14,221 bases of DNA. Origin: Azoarcus sp. Its GTDB lineage: Bacteria > Pseudomonadota > Gammaproteobacteria > Burkholderiales > Rhodocyclaceae. The position numbers and the translations under genes are program-made. Location of the stretch: the NCBI GenBank assembly GCA_031282905.1, contig JAITCV010000194.1, positions 1 through 14,221 of the forward strand. The letters are read 5' to 3'. The notes beneath the pieces were generated by a model. That model was not told the DNA's origin. It saw only the letters and a program-made list of their open reading frames with translations, and did not search any database. Below, piece after piece: positions 1-6,098 of the stretch (within the stretch, counting starts at the first letter, position 1; every line of letters begins with the position of its first letter).

Positions 1-34
1 ACTCGAAGAAGTACTGGCCGTTACCAATGAATAA
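1..34 (+). CDS. pilB: PilB C-terminal fragment (type IV pilus extension ATPase)
   Basis: Only the last ten codons are inside the window. They read LEEVLAVTNE and end in TAA at 32-34. This resembles the usual C-terminus of PilB/GspE-type ATPases, and the gene lies 25 nt ahead of pilC, where pilB is expected. PilB is the cytoplasmic hexameric ATPase that powers pilus extension through PilC. The identification rests mostly on gene order, because ten residues alone are not diagnostic. Confidence 0.6.
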   Translation, partial: LEEVLAVTNE

Positions 35-59
35 CCCATTCTGAAATCAGGAATCAATC

Positions 60-1337
60 ATGGCGACCGCAACCGCGACTGCAAGCGCATCCAGATCCAA
101 ATCCAAATCTTCGTCTTCGTCTTCGCACCGCAAAAGAAGCGGCACGAGAGAAGTACTCTACACTTGGGAAGGCAAGGACAAGACCGGCAGAATCATCCGT
201 GGCGAAATGCGGGCCGCTACCGAATCGGTGGTCAAGCTTTCATTGCGCCGCCAGGGTGTACAGCCTACCAAGATCAAGAAACAGACCATGTCGCGCGGCG
301 GCAAGATAACCGACAAGGATATCGCGCTATTCACTCGCCAGCTTGCGACGATGATGAAATCCGGGGTACCGATGCTCCAGGCTTTCGACATCGGCATCAA
401 GGGTTCCGGTAGTCCGGGGCTCAGTCGCTTGTTGAACGATGTGCGCAGCGAAATCGAGACCGGCTCCAGCCTGTCTCAGGCTTTCAGCAAATATCCGCTT
501 TATTTCGACAGACTCTATTGCAACCTGGTCGGCGCGGGCGAACAGGCGGGTATTCTCGACGACCTGCTCGATCGCCTCGCGTCCTACAAGGAAAAGATCC
601 TCGCGATCAAGAGCAAGATCAAGTCGGCGCTGTTTTATCCGTCCGCTGTCATCGTCGTTGCCATGGTCGTCGTCGCGGTGATCATGATATTCGTCGTGCC
701 CCAGTTCGAGGACGTGTTCAAGAGCTTTGGCGCGGAATTGCCCGGGCCAACACAGCTCGTCGTAAACATGTCCAGGTTTTTTGTAGAAAACTGGTTCTTC
801 ATCTTCGGCACCATGATTGCCGCTGTCGTGGGCATCGTCATGAGCTATAAACGCTCCCTGCCCATGCAGATCGCCGTCGACCGCTCGATCCTCAAATTGC
901 CGGTGATCGGCGACATCATCCGCAAGGCCACGGTCGCACGGTGGACGCGTACCCTTTCAACCATGTTCGCCGCCGGGGTGCCTTTGGTCGAAGCCCTGGA
1001 TTCGGTGGGCGGCGCCTCGGGCAACCATATTTACATGGTGGCGACCCGCGGCATCCAGAACGAAGTCAGTACCGGCACCAGTCTCACCATGTCGATGCAA
1101 AACGCCAATGTGTTCCCGAGCATGGTTGTACAGATGGTCTCGATTGGCGAAGAATCAGGCCAACTGGATCACATGCTCGGCAAGGTCGCCGATTTTTACG
1201 AGCGGGAAGTCGACGATGCGGTCGCCGCGCTCTCCACCCTGCTTGAACCGTTGATCATGATCTTCCTCGGCGTCGTCATCGGCGGCTTGGTCGTGGCCAT
1301 GTACCTGCCCATCTTCAAGCTCGGCGCTGTCGTCTGA
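60..1337 (+). CDS. pilC: Type IV pilus inner-membrane platform protein PilC (T2SSF family)
   Basis: This 425-residue protein is the polytopic inner-membrane platform that couples the pilus ATPases to pilin insertion. Two T2SSF domains are visible, at about residues 86-209 and 289-411. The second repeats the layout of the first: FTRQLATMMKSGVPMLQAFD in domain 1 matches WTRTLSTMFAAGVPLVEALD in domain 2. Hydrophobic segments lie at about 190-213, 244-263 and 395-417, the usual three. The ATG at 60 has AGGA at 49-52, seven bases upstream. The gene follows pilB by 25 nt and precedes pilD, a standard pilBCD order. Unusually, residues 1-28 are a low-complexity Ala/Thr/Ser/Lys tail encoded partly by short in-frame repeats, which adds about 20 residues to the typical length. 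The family call is secure. Confidence 0.96.
   Translation: MATATATASASRSKSKSSSSSSHRKRSGTREVLYTWEGKDKTGRIIRGEMRAATESVVKLSLRRQGVQPTKIKKQTMSRGGKITDKDIALFTRQLATMMKSGVPMLQAFDIGIKGSGSPGLSRLLNDVRSEIETGSSLSQAFSKYPLYFDRLYCNLVGAGEQAGILDDLLDRLASYKEKILAIKSKIKSALFYPSAVIVVAMVVVAVIMIFVVPQFEDVFKSFGAELPGPTQLVVNMSRFFVENWFFIFGTMIAAVVGIVMSYKRSLPMQIAVDRSILKLPVIGDIIRKATVARWTRTLSTMFAAGVPLVEALDSVGGASGNHIYMVATRGIQNEVSTGTSLTMSMQNANVFPSMVVQMVSIGEESGQLDHMLGKVADFYEREVDDAVAALSTLLEPLIMIFLGVVIGGLVVAMYLPIFKLGAVV
96..125 (+). repeat. In-frame hexanucleotide repeats at the pilC N-terminus
   Basis: Two copies of TCCAAA (96-107) are followed directly by three copies of TCTTCG (108-125). Both are in frame, encoding Ser-Lys-Ser-Lys and then six serines. 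Because the unit is six bases, copy-number slippage would lengthen or shorten the tail without a frameshift. Confidence 0.75.
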
Positions 1338-1371
1338 AAAAGCGCGTTTCTCCTCCCTCCACAATCTGATC

Positions 1372-1394
1372 GCGGCCCGCTCATCCCGGGCCGC
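1372..1394 (+). other. GC-rich hairpin between pilC and pilD
   Basis: A perfect 8-bp inverted repeat (GCGGCCCG / CGGGCCGC) flanks a 7-nt loop, 35 nt after the pilC stop. No T-run follows at once; the nearest is at about 1413-1418. It may be a weak attenuator or an mRNA stabiliser within the pil operon rather than a full terminator. It sits just before the GTG at 1399, which makes that codon a less likely start for pilD. Confidence 0.5.
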
Positions 1395-1431
1395 ATTCGT
1401 GTTTGCGTCGACGTTTTTTACTACTGCCGCC

Positions 1432-2283
1432 ATGTCCGAACTGCTGGGCGATCCGCTCATTTTCATTCCGCTTGCCACGCTGCTTGGGCTTTTCGTTGGC
1501 AGTTTCCTCAATGTCGTCATTCATCGTTTACCCAAGATGCTGGAACACGACTGGCTGATCCAGGTCGCGGAACTGCGTGGCGACCCCGCCCCCGAGGCCA
1601 AACGCTTCAATCTGGCCGAACCACGTTCACATTGCCCGCATTGCGGCCACATGATTACCCCGCTGGAAAACATTCCGCTGGTCAGTTACCTGGTGCTGCG
1701 CGGACGTTGCGCACACTGCCGCGCGCCGATCAGTTGCCGTTATCCAATCGTGGAAACATTGACCGCGGCCCTTTCTGGTTATGCGGCTTGGCATTTCGGC
1801 TTCAGTCTCGCCACGATTGGCGCAATCATCCTGCTGTGGATGATGATCGCGCTTGCCTTCATTGATTTCGACACCAGGCTCCTGCCCGACGACATCACCC
1901 TGCCCTTATTGTGGCTGGGACTCGCCTTCAACATAAACGCCACTTTCGCGCCACTCGCCGATGCGGTCATCGGCGCAATGGCCGGTTACCTCAGCCTGTG
2001 GACCGTGTTCTGGCTGTTCAAACTCACGACCGGCAAGGAAGGCATGGGTTATGGCGACTTCAAGCTGCTCGCCGCGCTCGGCGCATGGCTCGGTTGGCAG
2101 ATTTTGCCGCTCGTCATCCTGATTTCATCGCTGTCTGGCGCGACCATCGGCCTCGCCCTGATTGTGCTCCAACAAAACGAACGCACCACGCCGATCCCTT
2201 TTGGCCCTTACCTCGCCGTCGCCGGGCTGATCGCACTATTCTGGGGCAACGCGCTCAATACTTACTACCTGAGTATCGTCTGA
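1432..2283 (+). CDS. pilD: Prepilin leader peptidase / N-methyltransferase PilD (A24 aspartic peptidase)
   Basis: PilD is an integral membrane enzyme that cleaves the short leader of type IV prepilins and pseudopilins and N-methylates the new N-terminal residue. The 283-residue product has FVGSFLNVVIHRLP near the N-terminus. A four-cysteine zinc site follows, formed by two CxxC pairs (C68/C71 and C93/C96). The catalytic aspartate motifs are FIDFDTRLLPDD (about 144-154) and GMGYGDFKLLAALGA, with D209. Several hydrophobic helices run through the remainder. I chose ATG 1432 because homologues start close to this point. An in-frame GTG at 1399 would add eleven residues, but neither start has a clear ribosome binding site. 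In many relatives coaE follows pilD; here the next gene is fmdB. Confidence 0.95.
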   Translation: MSELLGDPLIFIPLATLLGLFVGSFLNVVIHRLPKMLEHDWLIQVAELRGDPAPEAKRFNLAEPRSHCPHCGHMITPLENIPLVSYLVLRGRCAHCRAPISCRYPIVETLTAALSGYAAWHFGFSLATIGAIILLWMMIALAFIDFDTRLLPDDITLPLLWLGLAFNINATFAPLADAVIGAMAGYLSLWTVFWLFKLTTGKEGMGYGDFKLLAALGAWLGWQILPLVILISSLSGATIGLALIVLQQNERTTPIPFGPYLAVAGLIALFWGNALNTYYLSIV

Positions 2284-2349
2284 GGCAAGGGTTTCTTGAA
2301 ATGAAAGCCCGCATCCCCATATTCCCTGCCACCGTCACGCAGAATTGCT

Positions 2350-2377
2350 TTTGCCCGTTGTTGCGTTGCGGTAGACT
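2350..2377 (+). promoter_or_regulatory. Possible sigma-70 promoter for fmdB-DUF502-aspS
   Basis: TTTGCC (2350-2355) and TAGACT (2372-2377) are separated by 16 bp and lie about 30 bp before the fmdB start. Each hexamer matches its consensus only partly. The 124-bp gap after pilD makes a new promoter here sensible. Confidence 0.35.
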
Positions 2378-2407
2378 CCCTACCCCCCAACTCCGCTGGA
2401 GATGATC

Positions 2408-2659
2408 ATGCCTATTTACGAATACCGCTGTCAGTGCTGTGGATTCCAAAAAGAACATCTGCAAAAGATGAACGATCCAGTGCTCACGACCTGCCCCGAG
2501 TGCGGCAGCAGTCAGTACACCAAATTGATTTCCGCTGCCGGATTCCAGTTGAAGGGGAGCGGCTGGTATGCCACCGACTTCAAGAAGAACAGCAGTGCGG
2601 CCACCCCGCCCGCCGCCCCCGCTCCTTGCGGGGCGAACTGCGCCTGTCATTCTTCCTGA
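2408..2659 (+). CDS. FmdB-family zinc ribbon protein
   Basis: This small 83-residue protein begins MPIYEYRC, the hallmark of the FmdB/CxxC_CXXC_SSSS family. Two CxxC knuckles (C8/C11 and C29/C32) form a single zinc ribbon. A variable Ala/Pro-rich tail ends in a second cysteine cluster, CGANCACHSS. The biochemical role of the family is not settled; regulatory or RNA/DNA-binding roles have been suggested. The ATG at 2408 is preferred over the one at 2402 because the family starts MPIYEY and GGAG at 2398-2401 is six bases upstream of it. The gene leads an apparent operon with the DUF502 and aspS genes, and that adjacency is common in betaproteobacteria and gammaproteobacteria. Confidence 0.9.
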   Translation: MPIYEYRCQCCGFQKEHLQKMNDPVLTTCPECGSSQYTKLISAAGFQLKGSGWYATDFKKNSSAATPPAAPAPCGANCACHSS

Positions 2660-2668
2660 CCCAGGCGC

Positions 2669-3283
2669 GTGAAAAAATATCTCATCACCGGACTGCTGAT
2701 CTGGATCCCGCTCGCCATCACCTTCATGGTGCTGGCGTGGATCATTGGCACGCTGGATAAAATCCTGCTTTGGCTGCCAAGCCACCTCCAACCGCATGCG
2801 CTGCTCGGCTTCAACCTCCCTGGTATCGGTGTCGTGCTCAGTGTGTTGATTGTGTTCATCACCGGCCTGACCGCGGCCAACGTACTCGGGCAAAAACTGA
2901 TCCAGTTCTGGGAAGCCCTGCTTGCGCGCATCCCGGTGGTAAAGTCGATTTATTACAGCGTCAAGCAGGTTTCCGACACCCTGTTTTCCAGCAGCGGCCA
3001 GGCTTTCCGCAAGGCGCTGTTGGTGCAGTATCCGCGCCAGGGATCATGGACGATCGCCTTTTTGACCGGCACGCCCGGCGGAGACGCGGCCCGGCATCTT
3101 CAGGGCGATTACGTGAGTATCTATGTGCCGACCACACCCAATCCAACCTCGGGTTTTTTCCTGATGATGCCTACGGCGGACGTGATCGAGCTCAACATGA
3201 GCGTCGATGAAGCACTCAAATACATCATCTCGATGGGAGTCGTGGCACCACCAGCCCTTCCATCGTCCCCGGCTGATTCTTAA
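2669..3283 (+). CDS. DUF502 family membrane protein
   Basis: A 204-residue protein starting at GTG, nine nucleotides after the fmdB stop. It has two transmembrane helices, at about residues 5-27 and 50-72. A conserved soluble segment follows, containing IPVVKSIYYSVKQVSDTLF and then TSGFFLMMPTADVIELNMSV, both typical of DUF502. No enzymatic motif is visible and the family has no established function. Homologues commonly sit directly before aspS, as here, where the gap is 25 nt. The short gaps and shared strand argue for one transcript with fmdB and aspS. A weak AGG at 2663-2665 is the only ribosome binding candidate. Confidence 0.9.
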   Translation: MKKYLITGLLIWIPLAITFMVLAWIIGTLDKILLWLPSHLQPHALLGFNLPGIGVVLSVLIVFITGLTAANVLGQKLIQFWEALLARIPVVKSIYYSVKQVSDTLFSSSGQAFRKALLVQYPRQGSWTIAFLTGTPGGDAARHLQGDYVSIYVPTTPNPTSGFFLMMPTADVIELNMSVDEALKYIISMGVVAPPALPSSPADS

Positions 3284-3308
3284 GTTCCACCACCATAAAC
3301 AAAACACC

Positions 3309-5105
3309 ATGCGAACTCATCACTGCGGTCAAGTCACCGCCGCCGAGCTTGACCAGACCGTCACCCTTTGCGGCTGGGTTCACCGTCGGCGCGACCACGG
3401 CGGCGTTATTTTCATCGACCTGCGCGATCGCGAAGGACTGATCCAGATAGTATGCGATCCGGATCGCGCCGCCACTTTCGCCATCGCAGAATCGGTACGC
3501 AACGAATACGTGCTCAAACTGAACGGCAAGGTGCGCCGCCGCCCTGCGGGCACCGAGAACGCCCATCTCGTCTCTGGCGAAATCGAAGTCCTGTGTCACG
3601 ACATCGAAATCCTCAACACTTCAGCGCCCATCCCCTTCCAGCTCGACGACGAAAACCTCTCCGAAACCGTGCGCCTCACCCACCGCGTCATCGACCTGCG
3701 ACGGCCGCAGATGCAGAAAAACATGATGTTGCGCTACAAGGCGGCCATGGCCTTCCGCCGTTTTCTCGACGCAAACGGTTTCATCGACATCGAAACCCCG
3801 GTGCTCACCAAGAGCACCCCCGAAGGCGCGCGCGATTACCTCGTCCCTTCGCGCGTCCATGCCGGACAATTCTTTGCCCTGCCGCAATCGCCGCAGCTCT
3901 TCAAACAATTGCTGATGGTGGCGGGGTTCGAGCGTTACTACCAGATCACCAAGTGCTTCCGCGATGAAGACCTGCGCGCCGACCGTCAGCCCGAATTCAC
4001 CCAGGTCGATATCGAAACATCTTTTCTCGATGAGCACGGCATCACCTCGCTGATGGAGGAGATGATTCGTTCCGTGTTCAGGGAAACGCTCGCGGTCGAA
4101 TTGCCCCAGCCTTTCCCACGCATGACCTACGCGGAAGCGATGAGTCGTTTCGGCTCCGACAAACCCGACCTGCGCGTCACCCTTGAACTCACGGAAATCA
4201 CCGATGTGGTGAAGGACGTTGCGTTCAAGGTATTTTCCGGCCCGGCCACTTCGGGCGGACGGGTTGCCGCGCTGCGGGTACCGGGCGGCGCAAGCCTCAC
4301 CCGTGGCGAGATCGACGATTACACCAAGTTTGTCGGCATCTACGGCGCCCGGGGACTGGCCTACATCAAGGTCAATGACGCCAGCCAAGCCAATGAAACC
4401 GGCCTGCAATCGCCCATCGTCAAGAACCTGCACGAGGCCGCGCTCCGTGCCATCCTCGAGCGCACCGGCGCACAGTCAGGCGATCTCATTTTCTTCGGCG
4501 CGGACAAGACCAAGGTGGTCAACGATGCCCTTGGCGCGCTGCGCACCAAACTCGGGCACGAGAAGGCCCATGTCACCGGCGAAGCCTGGAAACCGCTGTG
4601 GGTGGTCGATTTCCCGATGTTCGAATATGACGAAGACAGCAAGCGCTGGGTCGCCTGTCACCACCCGTTTACCAGTCCGAAAGACGAACACCTCAACCTG
4701 CTCAAGACCGATCCGGGGGCATGCCTCGCCAAGGCTTACGACCTCGCGCTGAATGGCTGGGAAATCGGCGGCGGCTCGATCCGTATCCATCGCGCCGATA
4801 TCCAGGCCGCCGTGTTCGACGCACTCAACATCGGCCCCGAAGAGCAGCAGATCAAGTTCGGCTTCCTCCTCGACGCGCTCAAATATGGCGCGCCGCCCCA
4901 TGGCGGCCTCGCTTTTGGACTGGATCGTGTGGTCACGATGATGGCGGGCGCCGAATCGATCCGCGACGTCATCGCCTTCCCCAAGACCCAGCGCGCGCAA
5001 TGCCTGCTCACCAACGCCCCCGGCGAAGTCGACGAAAAACAGTTGCGCGAATTGCACATCCGCCTGCGTCAAAAATTGGACACGCCCGAGGCTGATAAAA
5101 ACTGA
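3309..5105 (+). CDS. aspS: Aspartyl-tRNA synthetase (class IIb), probably non-discriminating
   Basis: AspRS charges tRNA-Asp with aspartate in the cytoplasm. The 598-residue product starts MRTHHCGQV, the family's usual N-terminus, so ATG 3309 is chosen although an upstream in-frame start at 3207 exists inside DUF502. The OB-fold anticodon-binding domain covers about 1-105. Class II motif 2 is FRDEDLRADRQPEF (217 onward), motif 3 is GLAFGLDR (533-540), and a bacterial GAD insertion lies in the middle. No strong Shine-Dalgarno sequence precedes the start, so coupling to DUF502 translation is possible. Residues H30 and the glycine near position 81 match the non-discriminating AspRS type, which also charges tRNA-Asn and relies on GatCAB; that is an inference. 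A terminator follows immediately. Confidence 0.97.
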   Translation: MRTHHCGQVTAAELDQTVTLCGWVHRRRDHGGVIFIDLRDREGLIQIVCDPDRAATFAIAESVRNEYVLKLNGKVRRRPAGTENAHLVSGEIEVLCHDIEILNTSAPIPFQLDDENLSETVRLTHRVIDLRRPQMQKNMMLRYKAAMAFRRFLDANGFIDIETPVLTKSTPEGARDYLVPSRVHAGQFFALPQSPQLFKQLLMVAGFERYYQITKCFRDEDLRADRQPEFTQVDIETSFLDEHGITSLMEEMIRSVFRETLAVELPQPFPRMTYAEAMSRFGSDKPDLRVTLELTEITDVVKDVAFKVFSGPATSGGRVAALRVPGGASLTRGEIDDYTKFVGIYGARGLAYIKVNDASQANETGLQSPIVKNLHEAALRAILERTGAQSGDLIFFGADKTKVVNDALGALRTKLGHEKAHVTGEAWKPLWVVDFPMFEYDEDSKRWVACHHPFTSPKDEHLNLLKTDPGACLAKAYDLALNGWEIGGGSIRIHRADIQAAVFDALNIGPEEQQIKFGFLLDALKYGAPPHGGLAFGLDRVVTMMAGAESIRDVIAFPKTQRAQCLLTNAPGEVDEKQLRELHIRLRQKLDTPEADKN

Positions 5106-5119
5106 GCGAAGCGACACAG

Positions 5120-5162
5120 AAACAACAAAGCCACCGAAAAAAACGGTGGCTTTGTTGTTTTT
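5120..5162. terminator. Strong bidirectional terminator between aspS and csp
   Basis: A perfect 17-bp stem (5120-5136 pairing with 5144-5160) encloses an A7 loop. The right arm ends in GTTTTT and the left arm begins with an A-rich run, so it works in both directions. It lies between the convergent aspS and csp genes. Confidence 0.95.
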
Positions 5163-5191
5163 CGATCAGACTGCCGCGCGCGGCCTTCTGT

Positions 5192-5395
5192 TCAGGCGCG
5201 TTGGATATTCGAAGCCTGCTTGCCTTTCGGCCCTTGCGTGACCTCGAACGAAACCTTCTCGCCCTCCTTCAGGGTCTTGAACCCGTTCATGTTGATCGCG
5301 GAGAAATGCGCGAACAAATCCTCGCTGCCATCATCGGGCGTGATGAAGCCAAAACCCTTGGAATCGTTGAACCATTTGACAGTGCCAGTTGCCAT
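5192..5395 (-). CDS. Cold-shock domain protein (CspA family)
   Basis: This 67-residue single-domain cold-shock protein binds single-stranded RNA and DNA and acts as an RNA chaperone. It begins MATGTVKWFNDSKGFGFI and contains RNP1 (KGFGFI, residues 13-18) and RNP2 (DLFAHF, 26-31). The length is exactly that of the CspA fold. The start is fixed by family identity and by AAGGA nine bases upstream (plus-strand TCCTT at 5405-5409). It is transcribed convergently with aspS and divergently from clpS; a csp gene next to clpSA is a familiar proteobacterial arrangement. The frame remains open far upstream, but that stretch is leader and not protein. Which Csp paralogue it represents cannot be told. Confidence 0.96.
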   Translation of the reverse strand: MATGTVKWFNDSKGFGFITPDDGSEDLFAHFSAINMNGFKTLKEGEKVSFEVTQGPKGKQASNIQRA

Positions 5396-5549
5396 GTTGC
5401 CTAATCCTTCAAAGTGACTTGGTACAGGTACAGCCCGGGGCCAATCCCGGCCGGCGCATTCATCAGACATCCGGACTACCCATACTCGGCGCGATGAAAT
5501 CAATCGCCCCAAGCATCCCGCAGTTGAACGTGACCAACGCACTTTGCGG

Positions 5550-5578
5550 TTTTTACGCATTTGTTTGCACAGCGTCAA
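5550..5578 (-). promoter_or_regulatory. Sigma-70 promoter for csp with a long leader
   Basis: Reading the minus strand, TTGACG (5578-5573) and TAAAAA (5555-5550) are separated by exactly 17 bp. Transcription from about 5543 would give a leader of roughly 148 nt before the csp start. That length is similar to the thermosensing leader of E. coli cspA, as known from the literature. No clear cold-box sequence was recognised in it. Confidence 0.6.
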
Positions 5579-5623
5579 CGGGTATTCCACACACACAACA
5601 CATGTAGCACCGCCATGACGCCA

Positions 5624-5639
5624 ACGCATCGAAATGCGT
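5624..5639. repeat. Short inverted repeat in the csp/clpS divergent region
   Basis: ACGCAT and ATGCGT flank a CGAA tetraloop. The element lies upstream of the sigma-54-like site and outside the csp leader. It could be an operator, but nothing else supports this. Confidence 0.35.
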
Positions 5640-5654
5640 ATTCCCGCATGAATC

Positions 5655-5670
5655 TGGCACGCTTCTAGCT
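5655..5670 (+). promoter_or_regulatory. Sigma-54-like -24/-12 promoter element upstream of clpS
   Basis: TGGCACG (5655-5661), four bases, then TAGCT (5666-5670). This matches the sigma-54 consensus TGGCACG-N4-TTGCW at all but one position, and the GG (5656-5657) to GC (5668-5669) spacing is the required 10 bp. Transcription would start near 5681, about 105 nt before clpS. No enhancer-binding site was identified. Confidence 0.4.
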
Positions 5671-5699
5671 TGCAATCACCGGAAAACCTCGCATCCTCC

Positions 5700-5729
5700 T
5701 TGCAAACATCCGCTTATCCCTTGTATAAC
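5700..5729 (+). promoter_or_regulatory. Possible sigma-70 promoter for clpSA
   Basis: TTGCAA (5700-5705) and TATAAC (5724-5729) are separated by 18 bp; the -10 matches five of six consensus bases. It would give a leader of about 50 nt. It is the more conventional alternative to the sigma-54-like site just upstream. Confidence 0.45.
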
Positions 5730-5786
5730 ACCGTTGTCCGGTATCATTTCCACTGCCGATCCCCCAGCTCGATTAAAATCAGTCGC

Positions 5787-6098
5787 ATGACAGCCCATCA
5801 TCAAGACGGACACATTCTGGAAGCCACGCGCACCGGCCTGCGTCCCCCGCCTCTTTACAAGGTTCTCCTGCTCAATGACGATTTCACCCCAATGGATTTT
5901 GTCGTCGATGTCTTGCAAAGATTTTTCAGCATGGATGGCGAACGCGCCACACGAGTCATGCTCCAGGTTCACAGAGAAGGCCAGGGAATGTGTGGCGTCT
6001 TCACCCGGGACATCGCCGCGACCAAGGTCGAACAAGTCATTGCCCACGCCCGCCAGCACCAGCACCCGCTGGCGTGCGTGATGGAGGAAAACGAATGA
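5787..6098 (+). CDS. clpS: ATP-dependent Clp protease adaptor ClpS
   Basis: ClpS is a small cytoplasmic adaptor that binds bulky hydrophobic N-terminal residues (N-degrons) and delivers substrates to ClpA. The 103-residue product contains PPPLYKVLLLNDDFTPMDFV, with the substrate-pocket acidic residues, and HREGQGMCGVFTRDIAATKV, the second conserved block with the pocket histidine. Length and motifs are normal. ATG 5787 follows no recognisable Shine-Dalgarno sequence. A longer in-frame extension back to 5670 has no family support. The stop overlaps the clpA start (ATGA at 6095-6098), so the two are translationally coupled. Confidence 0.96.
   Translation: MTAHHQDGHILEATRTGLRPPPLYKVLLLNDDFTPMDFVVDVLQRFFSMDGERATRVMLQVHREGQGMCGVFTRDIAATKVEQVIAHARQHQHPLACVMEENE

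Noticed and set aside
1372..1394. Full rho-independent terminator after pilC
   Set aside because: No T-run follows the stem directly, and pilD continues in the same operon.
3621..4433. 270-residue minus-strand reading frame opposite aspS
   Set aside because: Antisense shadow produced by high GC and aspS codon use; no family motifs.
5192..5629. N-terminally extended cold-shock protein of 145 residues
   Set aside because: The family starts at MATGTVKWF with a good ribosome site; the upstream part is the leader and promoter.
5670..5786. N-terminal extension of ClpS
   Set aside because: It overlaps promoter-like elements and has no family similarity; ClpS is normally about 100 residues.
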